Below are positions 30,991 through 35,667 of a stretch of 35,667 nucleotides of DNA, piece after piece; the stretch's first letter is position 1, and the number at the start of each line of letters is the position of its first letter. The notes under the pieces were generated by a model, which was given only the letters and a program-made list of their open reading frames with translations, had not been told where the DNA came from and ran no database searches. The stretch is from a virus, in IMG/VR virus record IMGVR_UViG_3300036791_000963, positions 1 through 35,667 of that record. The stretch is one strand, 5' to 3'. Made by a program: the position numbers and the translations under genes.

Positions 30991-31765
30991 GATCACCAGT
31001 TTTCCAGCCGAAAGTGGTCACTGGTACGCTCGCACCGGTGAGCCCGTCTACGAAGTGCCCAAGGCCAACGGCAACGGCACTAGGGCTACCAATATCAAGG
31101 ACGCACGCAAACTTGGATTAGTCCCCAGCGTTACCCTCATCCTCAAAGAGATCGCCAAACCGGGCTTGGAAATCTGGAAACTCCAGCAACTGCTTTTGGC
31201 TTCCATGACGTTGCCACGGCAGCCAGACGAACTGGAGGACGCCTATTGCCGCAGGGTCTTGGAAGATTCCCGCACCCAAGCTGAGAAAGCCCGTGAACGC
31301 GGCACCATACTCCACGGGGCAATCGAACAACATATCAGGGGCGAAACCGTGTCCCCTGAATGGGTGGCGCATTGTGATCTTGTCAGGGACACACTTGGGC
31401 AGCACGGCATTAACCTGTTGGGAGCGCAGCCTGAGAAGTGTTTCGCCAGCACCCTGGGCTACGGAGGCAAGGTGGACGCGTTTAGTGCTGAACCGTGGAT
31501 TGTAGATTTCAAGACCAAAGATGTGATTGACCCCAACAAAAAAATGGCATACGACGAGCACGTCATGCAACTGGCGGCATACGCCCATGGATTGGACTTA
31601 CCCATGAACTCGGTGCGAGCCCTTAACGTCTTTATCGGGGTCACCGATTGCAAGGTCGCAGTATACGAATGGACCGCGCTCGACCTGCGCCGTGGCTGGC
31701 GCATGTTTTGCAGCATTTTGGACTACTGGAAACTGAAAACTACAGTGAACCCACCACTACAATGA
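30980..31765 (+). CDS. RecB/Cas4-like PD-(D/E)XK nuclease
   Basis: A 261-residue protein with RecB-family motifs: RGTILHGAIEQHI (residues 107-119, the G...H motif), KVDAF (catalytic Asp near 166), VDFKTK (175-180, catalytic D-x-K) and HVMQLAAYAHGL (194-205, the Q...Y motif). Such phage enzymes degrade or process DNA ends in recombination or host-DNA turnover. The ATG lies inside the previous gene's last codons (overlap of 11 bases) with GGAGG 12 bases upstream. Confidence 0.9.
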   Translation: MSSEITSFPAESGHWYARTGEPVYEVPKANGNGTRATNIKDARKLGLVPSVTLILKEIAKPGLEIWKLQQLLLASMTLPRQPDELEDAYCRRVLEDSRTQAEKARERGTILHGAIEQHIRGETVSPEWVAHCDLVRDTLGQHGINLLGAQPEKCFASTLGYGGKVDAFSAEPWIVDFKTKDVIDPNKKMAYDEHVMQLAAYAHGLDLPMNSVRALNVFIGVTDCKVAVYEWTALDLRRGWRMFCSILDYWKLKTTVNPPLQ

Positions 31766-31971
31766 GACTACCAACTTACCCGGCCAACCACAGAGCAGGC
31801 ATGCAAGTGCCTTTAGGCGGATCTTCGTGCGCGACTTGCCGCTACGTGTCCAAGGACCATAAGCACTGCGGCAACCGCTATTTCATCGCGTGGCACGGCA
31901 GCCCCAAATTGCCAATGCCGGCCGACTCTTACTGTTCGGATTGGTACATTCCGACGAAGGGCTCTCTATGA
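31762..31971 (+). CDS. small Cys-cluster protein, 69 residues
   Basis: ATGA overlap with the nuclease. MRLPTYPANHRAGMQVPLGG leads to SCATCRYVSKDHKHCGN and ADSYCSDWYIP: a CxxC plus C-x-C set of four Cys suited to zinc or an iron-sulphur site. This 'CATCRY...C.N..F..W.GS..LP.PADxYCSDW' pattern recurs in small phage proteins of unknown role. Its position after the nuclease could suggest a cofactor partner. Confidence 0.75.
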   Translation: MRLPTYPANHRAGMQVPLGGSSCATCRYVSKDHKHCGNRYFIAWHGSPKLPMPADSYCSDWYIPTKGSL

Positions 31972-32120
31972 TCAGACTGTTGAGTTTCTACATGCAGGAA
32001 TTGCACCACAACCGAGCATATTGGCTTACCAGGCACGAAAGGCGTCGGGCTGCGCTCCTGCTCTTGACCCTGTTCGCGGTGATCGCCTTCGGCGTTCTAA
32101 TGTGGCTCGTGCAACGATGA
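31968..32120 (+). CDS. 50-residue single-span membrane protein
   Basis: ATGA overlap at 31968-31971. MIRLLSFYMQELHHNRAYWL then basic TRHERRRA and a hydrophobic helix, LLLLTLFAVIAFGVLMWLV, ending QR. A type II-like orientation is likely. Early phage membrane peptides may block superinfection or alter host envelope functions; no evidence here beyond topology. Confidence 0.65.
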   Translation: MIRLLSFYMQELHHNRAYWLTRHERRRAALLLLTLFAVIAFGVLMWLVQR

Positions 32121-32323
32121 ACGACATCGAGAAAATTGAATGGTTGCTGGAAGACCTGAAGCTTTTTCCAGAAACAAACTACGGAAAGTTAGAGACCGCG
32201 CTGAAGATTGCGCTGGACTTCGCAGACAAAATCGAAATCGATAAGTGCGATTACTACGACAGGGTTTTGCTGGTCAAACGATTCCGCACGGCCATTTCCG
32301 AGGCGTTGGAGGGCAAGCCATGA
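32117..32323 (+). CDS. helical hypothetical protein, 68 residues (paralogue of 32502-32738)
   Basis: ATGA overlaps at both ends. MNDIEKIEWLLEDLKLFPET and then LETALKIALDFADKIEI, ending AISEALEGKP. It shares 'DIEKI...LE', 'ALKIAL' and 'AL..ALEG' with the product of 32502-32738, so the two arose by duplication with one gene between them. All helical; function unknown. Confidence 0.75.
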   Translation: MNDIEKIEWLLEDLKLFPETNYGKLETALKIALDFADKIEIDKCDYYDRVLLVKRFRTAISEALEGKP

Positions 32324-32505
32324 CCACACGCGCTGATGAACTTAACGAGAAGCGATGTTTGGCGCATCAGATCATTTTCGACTTATTTGAGGCAAAGGCA
32401 ACGGGACAGATTGCGCTGCTTTTAATGGCGTGCAGTCTCGCACATAAACAACTCGCGCCAGAAGATCATCAAAAATGGCTACAGTCGAAGGTTTCCGAGT
32501 TATGA
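32320..32505 (+). CDS. helical hypothetical protein, 61 residues
   Basis: ATGA overlaps on both sides. MTTRADELNEKRCLAHQIIF then DLFEAKATGQIALLLMACSL and a C-terminal QKWLQSKVSEL. Helical with one hydrophobic stretch that is too short for a sure membrane span. Family unknown. Confidence 0.7.
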   Translation: MTTRADELNEKRCLAHQIIFDLFEAKATGQIALLLMACSLAHKQLAPEDHQKWLQSKVSEL

Positions 32506-32738
32506 CCGCACCACAACCAGGCGCTGACATCGAGAAGATCAACGCCAAGCTGGAACAGATTGAGGCACAAAGTCGTCGCGAATGGTGGCAGACAACATCG
32601 TCAATTTGGGAACCTTCGCGCGAAGCCAGAGTCATCGCCGCGCTGAGGATTGCGCTGAAATGGTTCAAGTCCTTGACTCCACTACAACGAGACAACGCGC
32701 TGCGAGAGATTGCCCAAGCGTTGGAGGGCAATCAATGA
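32502..32738 (+). CDS. helical hypothetical protein, 78 residues (paralogue of 32117-32323)
   Basis: ATG at 32502 overlaps the previous TGA. MTAPQPGADIEKINAKLEQI followed by ARVIAALRIALKWFKSLTPL and IAQALEGNQ. The C-terminal half mirrors that of the product of 32117-32323, including the ALEG end. All helical; unknown function. Confidence 0.75.
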   Translation: MTAPQPGADIEKINAKLEQIEAQSRREWWQTTSSIWEPSREARVIAALRIALKWFKSLTPLQRDNALREIAQALEGNQ

Positions 32739-32896
32739 GAGAATGGTGGCGCTGGGTTCGCAGAACTGATTGGGAATTGATAGAGCTAATTCCTACGACA
32801 TACGCGGGATGGTTCCCCACACAGTTCCGGCCTTACTTCTGGGAAATTTGGAGAGACAAGCGAACAGGACAAGAAAGGATAGTTGCCTGCCAATGA
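32735..32896 (+). CDS. 53-residue Trp-rich peptide
   Basis: ATGA overlaps at both ends. MREWWRWVRRTDWELIELIP then TTYAGWFPTQFRPYFWEIWR and DKRTGQERIVACQ. Seven tryptophans in 53 residues is unusual and suggests a membrane-surface or protein-binding peptide. Family unknown. Confidence 0.65.
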   Translation: MREWWRWVRRTDWELIELIPTTYAGWFPTQFRPYFWEIWRDKRTGQERIVACQ

Positions 32897-33516
32897 ATGA
32901 CGCACAACCATTACGACTGTCAGACATCCCTGCCCTGCAAGCCAAGATTGACCGGGAAGAACAAGAACGCTGGCGCGACATGCTGATAGCGTCACGACCG
33001 GATTTGAGAATTTTGCCTGCTGTGCCTTATGAAAACATGCACAAACTGCCACAAGCCAAAACCACTGACATCATTCCATCGACGCGGCAACCGACGAGAC
33101 AGCCGTTGTGCGGATTGCGAGAACGCGAGAACACTGGCTTACAAGAGAAACGGACATTGGGCGAGGACGAAGCCCAATGCGCAACGCAGGGCGCGGGTAG
33201 CCGTGGGAGCAAAGGTGCGTTGCGGCACAATGCTGAAACCGAGCTATTGCGAGAAATGCCACAAGAAATTTCCCAAACGACAACTGCACGGACATCATCC
33301 AGACCACAGCAATCGGTTTCAGGTGATATGGCTCTGTCCGAGTTGTCACAGGGAGGAACATTTGCCTGCCGTGACCTAGTGCTGGCCGAGTCGGAGGTCG
33401 TTGACCAACTCCCACGTAGAAGTCGTGGCGGCGAAGCGCGAGAGAGCACACCCCAAAGAACCGCTTGCGAAGTGGGAGCGGGCTCTCGCGGCGGCGGGCA
33501 AACATTTAACGCATAG
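32893..33516 (+). CDS. gene truncated or overrun by the HNH insertion (N-terminal part credible)
   Basis: The ATG overlaps the previous stop. The first 45 residues, MNDAQPLRLSDIPALQAKID then REEQERWRDMLIASRPDLRI, are convincing helical protein. From about 33029 the frame lies wholly across the HNH gene in a different phase and reads as low-quality Arg/Ser/Thr-rich sequence. I infer that a native gene lost its true 3' end when the HNH gene arrived, and that the present stop at 33516 is accidental. Confidence 0.45.
   Translation: MNDAQPLRLSDIPALQAKIDREEQERWRDMLIASRPDLRILPAVPYENMHKLPQAKTTDIIPSTRQPTRQPLCGLRERENTGLQEKRTLGEDEAQCATQGAGSRGSKGALRHNAETELLREMPQEISQTTTARTSSRPQQSVSGDMALSELSQGGTFACRDLVLAESEVVDQLPRRSRGGEARESTPQRTACEVGAGSRGGGQTFNA
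33029..33379 (+). CDS. zinc-binding HNH endonuclease
   Basis: The 116-residue protein has CTNCHKPKPLTSFHRRG at the N-terminus, then CADC (27-30), CEKCHKKFPKRQLHGHHPDH (74-93) and LCPSCHREEHLP. Cys pairs and HGHHPDH...N...CxxCHxxxH form a compact HNH nuclease like free-standing homing endonucleases. Low similarity of its flanks to the preceding frame shows it is an insertion in the tiny-gene string. Confidence 0.85.
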   Translation: MKTCTNCHKPKPLTSFHRRGNRRDSRCADCENARTLAYKRNGHWARTKPNAQRRARVAVGAKVRCGTMLKPSYCEKCHKKFPKRQLHGHHPDHSNRFQVIWLCPSCHREEHLPAVT

Positions 33517-33520
33517 ATAA
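33401..33520 (+). CDS. possible 39-residue basic peptide after the HNH gene
   Basis: In the HNH gene's frame, after its stop, a TTG at 33401 (GTG 33425 also possible) opens TNSHVEVVAAKRERAHPKEP then LAKWERALAAAGKHLTHR, a plausible basic helix more protein-like than the overlapping frame. It might be the displaced 3' end of the gene interrupted by the HNH insertion. Start evidence is weak (GGAGG only 3 bases ahead of the TTG). Confidence 0.35.
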   Translation: MTNSHVEVVAAKRERAHPKEPLAKWERALAAAGKHLTHR

Positions 33521-33539
33521 GAAAGAGAGGTGAACAATA

Positions 33540-33785
33540 ATGCTAAAGAAACTATTGGTCTTTACGGCAATTGTCTCGGTGGCCTGTGTAGCATTGGCTG
33601 GTGATCAGGTGTACCAGAAGACCGAGACAACGATACCAGTAGCGACTGGGTTCAAGTTCAGGAGCAGCTATCCTGCCCAGAGTCCGGCACAGAATCCCGG
33701 CGTTCTACCAAACCCAAATCCGCATCCCGCCTCCGAGGCGGGACACCAAAGCAAGAACTGGCTGCAACGCCTGTTCGGGTTTTGA
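33540..33785 (+). CDS. small secreted protein with signal peptide
   Basis: MLKKLLVFTAIVSVACVALA followed by GDQVYQKTET: a clear Sec signal with an ALA-G cleavage site. The mature part is about 60 residues, Pro/Asn-rich (GVLPNPNPHPASEAG), and ends KNWLQRLFGF. A strong GAGAGGTGA precedes the ATG. Exported early phage peptides are uncommon; envelope remodelling or superinfection exclusion are possible roles, not shown. Confidence 0.8.
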   Translation: MLKKLLVFTAIVSVACVALAGDQVYQKTETTIPVATGFKFRSSYPAQSPAQNPGVLPNPNPHPASEAGHQSKNWLQRLFGF

Positions 33786-33814
33786 ACGATCCCCCCAGGA
33801 CTAATTTTTTAGGA

Positions 33815-33844
33815 TTGACATTGCAAACCCTTCACCCGTAAAAC
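33815..33844 (+). promoter_or_regulatory. candidate sigma70-type promoter
   Basis: TTGACA (33815-33820), an 18-base spacer and TAAAAC (33839-33844). The -35 box is perfect, the -10 box matches 4 of 6. It lies in the 68-base gap after the secreted peptide gene. Transcription would start about at the ATG at 33854, giving a nearly leaderless mRNA for the membrane peptide and the endonuclease VII gene. Confidence 0.45.
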
Positions 33845-33853
33845 CCGTAGACC

Positions 33854-34003
33854 ATGATAAACCTGATCTGTCTAGCATTCGCATTTGTGTGCTTTGTTCT
33901 GGCAACCTTCAACGTGGGAGCGAAGGTTAATCTTATCGCGGCCGGTCTCGCCTTTTACATCTTGTCCCTGTTGCTATCTGGCGGTGGCGCACTAATCCGT
34001 TGA
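33854..34003 (+). CDS. 49-residue two-span membrane peptide
   Basis: MINLICLAFAFVCFVLATFN then VGAKVNLIAAGLAFYILSLL and SGGGALIR: two hydrophobic helices with a short NVGAKVN loop. No ribosome site is seen, which fits a leaderless start from the promoter just upstream. Similar two-span mini-proteins are common in phages; function unknown. Confidence 0.7.
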   Translation: MINLICLAFAFVCFVLATFNVGAKVNLIAAGLAFYILSLLLSGGGALIR

Positions 34004-34010
34004 TTGCATA

Positions 34011-34544
34011 ATGCTGAAGCAAGCAACATGTCATCCGAATAAGATGACCCAGTACTCCTCTGGCCTCTGCGCTGCGTGCTATCTAAGACGCAGGTATCAC
34101 AACGATCCAGATTATCGTAGAAAAGTCGTACTGAAGCGCCGAAAGTGGAGAACAGAGAATCCTGAGAAACAGGCAGAATACAATAAAAAGTGGTACTGGA
34201 AGAACAGGGAGCATTCGCTGCTGAAAGTTCGAGAGGCTAGAAAAAGAAACGGTGTTAAATGGAACCTTAATAAGCGGCTCAGACTCTATGGAATTACCCT
34301 TGAGGCGTACAACTCAATTCTAGAGAGCCAAAACGGGCTGTGCGCGATTTGCGACCGGACTCTAATCAGCAAATCTTCAGCAGTCGATCACGAACATTTA
34401 ACTGGAAAAGTCCGGGGTATCCTGTGCTCAAGCTGTAATCGCGCTCTTGGACTTTTGCGCGACAGCGATTCGCTTTTACTGAAAGCGATATCATACTTGC
34501 GAAAGCATTCGCATATCCTTCGAGCGTCCTCCAGCGCTTCCTGA
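34011..34544 (+). CDS. endonuclease VII-family protein
   Basis: A 177-residue protein with an N-terminal zinc knuckle (ATCHPNKMTQYSSGLCAACY), a basic helical linker (YRRKVVLKRRKWRTENPEKQ), then LYGITLEAYNSILESQNGLC and AICDRT, and AVDHEHLTGKVRGILCSSCN. The 'GIT.E.Y..ll..Q.G.CaiC...L.vDHcH.tGkVRGlLC..CN..lG' signature is that of T4 endonuclease VII-like (recombination endonuclease VII) nucleases, which cut Holliday junctions; many copies act as homing enzymes. Last gene of the plus-strand block. Confidence 0.9.
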   Translation: MLKQATCHPNKMTQYSSGLCAACYLRRRYHNDPDYRRKVVLKRRKWRTENPEKQAEYNKKWYWKNREHSLLKVREARKRNGVKWNLNKRLRLYGITLEAYNSILESQNGLCAICDRTLISKSSAVDHEHLTGKVRGILCSSCNRALGLLRDSDSLLLKAISYLRKHSHILRASSSAS

Positions 34545-34606
34545 CACGCTGTTCGCGTCTGAAACATTGCGCGCAAATCTGCTGCGATCATGGCATTGCT
34601 CATCAC
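34388..34606 (-). pseudogene. possible gene remnant overrun by the endonuclease VII gene
   Basis: On the minus strand a frame from GTG 34606 reads MSNAMIAADLRAMFQTRTAC and QEALEDARRICECF, a plausible helical start, then passes over the 3' end of the endonuclease VII gene and becomes poor. It follows the minus-strand gene at 34640-34882 by 33 bases. It may be a virion-block gene cut off by the endonuclease insertion, but chance coding is also possible. Confidence 0.25.
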
Positions 34607-34639
34607 ATAGATGATAACGCCACAACGCGCCCGTTTTGT

Positions 34640-34882
34640 CTACGAATACATTTTTCGTTTGCGCTGAAGCCCGTCGCCCTTCGCGCTGTAGCGCTTGGCG
34701 CGGCTAGGTTTCTCCTCTCTCATCGCGGGCTTATACTCGCTCTTGCCCTGCGCAGCCTTGCGCTTTTCGCTCAAGAATATGGCGACGGCTTGCTTTTGGT
34801 TCTTCACCACTGGCCCGGTCTTGGAGCCTGAGTGAAGCTGGTTCGCTTTCCATTTATGGAATACCTGATCATATGGTGGCAT
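34640..34882 (-). CDS. small basic protein, DUF6496-like
   Basis: An 80-residue protein, MPPYDQVFHKWKANQLHSGS then KTGPVVKNQKQAVAIFLSEK and a basic tail. The 'V.H..K...LhSGS..gp.V.n.kQAvAI.LSE' pattern recurs in small phage and plasmid proteins of unknown function (I recall it as DUF6496). A perfect AAGGAG site is formed by the last Arg codons of the preceding gene. It belongs with the minus-strand virion block that continues to the right. Confidence 0.75.
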   Translation of the reverse strand: MPPYDQVFHKWKANQLHSGSKTGPVVKNQKQAVAIFLSEKRKAAQGKSEYKPAMREEKPSRAKRYSAKGDGLQRKRKMYS

Positions 34883-34887
34883 AACTT

Positions 34888-35667
34888 TTATCTCCTTCTA
34901 CGTTTCTGCGGCAGTAACGGGCTCACCGGTGCGGCCGCTCCTCGACGACCAGGCGCAAGCCGGGAAACCGGGGATCCGGGCAGCAAAGAACTCGTCCCGC
35001 TGCCTTGTGTAGGCGCGAGAGGAACAGTCATCGCAGGGGCGCCTGCGCCGGCACCGCGCGGCGCACCCATCAGCATTTGGAGCCACGGGTTAAGCCCCGC
35101 AACGGCCGCTCGCATTTGCGCCGCGCCTCTGCTCTGGTCTGGCTGGAGATTTGGCAAAAGATTCATTAGTTGCGAACCGCCCGTCTGCTGGTCTCGAACG
35201 AGGTATGGCGCGCGTCCCGAAGTGGCTGTTACTGCGGTTTGAACCGCTGGGCTGCCACCCACAATTTCAAGACCTTGATTACCAAGCGTCCTGAGTACTG
35301 CTGAAACGTACTGCGGGTTATTGTACGAAGCTTCCCGCAGCACTTCTGGAATCGCTGTGCTTGTTAAGGGACGTGAGAGTGTCGGGTCGATCCTCCGCAG
35401 TTTAAGGTAGGTTGGGGTACCGTCCGCGTTTTTCAAATTGGTCTCCAAGTCAAACTGGTGTCCGGGCGCGTTCTGCCATGGCCAGTGGCCGCTCAAAACG
35501 CGGTTTATTGCGGCTAACCCAAGAATTGTGCCACCAGTCCCGCGCAACAGCGTTTCTCCCTGTAGCGCCAATGCTTGCAGTGCGCTTTGGCTTTTAAGTC
35601 CGCTGATGCCAACCATCTGTTTTAGCTCGGTCCAACGCATTGGAAGCGTCGACCCGGCATACGGGTT
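34888..35667 (-). CDS. C-terminal part of a large virion protein (5' end beyond window)
   Basis: The frame is open to the right edge: 259 residues, NPYAGSTLPMRWTELKQMVG ... RVLSGHWPWQNAPGHQFDLE ... and a Pro/Ala/Gly-rich end, SPLLPQKRRRR. The 'GHxPWxNAPGHxFDLET' stretch followed by 'RRIDPTLSRPLTS' resembles the C-terminal region of very large phage internal/ejection proteins (polyvalent-type). An ATG at 35640 exists but the frame continues upstream, so I treat it as internal. Role: probably a virion ejection protein; tentative. Confidence 0.6.
   Translation of the reverse strand, partial: NPYAGSTLPMRWTELKQMVGISGLKSQSALQALALQGETLLRGTGGTILGLAAINRVLSGHWPWQNAPGHQFDLETNLKNADGTPTYLKLRRIDPTLSRPLTSTAIPEVLREASYNNPQYVSAVLRTLGNQGLEIVGGSPAVQTAVTATSGRAPYLVRDQQTGGSQLMNLLPNLQPDQSRGAAQMRAAVAGLNPWLQMLMGAPRGAGAGAPAMTVPLAPTQGSGTSSLLPGSPVSRLAPGRRGAAAPVSPLLPQKRRRR

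Noticed and set aside
33029-33379. A duplicated gene tail at the HNH gene, as at the two other loci
   Set aside because: No resemblance was found between the frames before and after this endonuclease, so the tail-displacement pattern is not claimed here.
1-35667. Left-edge gene and right-edge gene as one gene in a circular genome
   Set aside because: The phases are compatible, but the left product looks like a beta-propeller stabilisation protein near its C-terminus and the right one like the end of a large internal protein, so joining them is unlikely.
1-35667. CRISPR arrays, tRNA genes, integrase/attachment sites, reverse transcriptase with template repeats
   Set aside because: No regular spaced repeats, cloverleaf with CCA-type acceptor, integrase motifs or RT motifs were seen by reading.

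Overview
The window is an accessory-rich stretch of a tailed double-stranded DNA phage genome with short-tail (podovirus-like) hallmarks. It encodes a large terminase, a P22-like portal (about 710 residues), a scaffold, a capsid protein of the SU10/DUF5309 type and a P22 gp10-like tail-needle/stabilisation protein. No integrase, repressor, tRNA, CRISPR array or DNA polymerase is visible. The host cannot be named from the sequence. Both window ends cut through genes (the 3' end of the gene at position 1 and the 5' end of the gene at 35667), so the genome continues on each side.

Layout. (1) Positions 1-26021 are an almost unbroken minus-strand late block. Read right to left it holds a small membrane protein, a DNA methyltransferase locus interrupted by a homing endonuclease, a glycosyltransferase, a SAM methyltransferase, the large terminase, two Gly/Pro-rich proteins, the portal, a VRR-NUC nuclease, a ParB-like protein, a second homing-endonuclease locus, scaffold, capsid, adaptor-like proteins, a fibre/tailspike set, a probable lysis cassette built of very small genes around an RlpA-like (DPBB) protein, and tail completion proteins. 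Most neighbours overlap by ATGA or GTGA, which points to translational coupling. (2) Positions 26022-26628 hold no convincing gene but several strong hairpins and a clear minus-strand terminator: a candidate structured RNA. (3) 26629-27168 (minus) is a small-terminase-like gene. (4) 27229-34544 is a plus-strand early block: SF2 helicase, SSB-like protein, RecB-type PD-(D/E)XK nuclease, about a dozen tiny ATGA-coupled genes, a secreted peptide, an HNH protein and an endonuclease VII. (5) 34640-35667 returns to minus-strand virion genes.

The most striking signal is at two independent loci (14470-15569 and 23922-25819). Each has a gene with a complete 3' end, then an HNH-type endonuclease gene, then a second diverged copy of that gene's 3' end. 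In both, the copy attached to the upstream gene is AT-richer and the copy downstream of the endonuclease is GC-richer like the phage. This fits a mobile endonuclease cassette that carries a substitute gene tail, repairs the gene it enters and displaces the native tail. The methyltransferase at the second locus also carries a frameshift directly after its catalytic SPPYW motif. Five HNH or endonuclease VII genes in under 36 kb show heavy colonisation by such elements.
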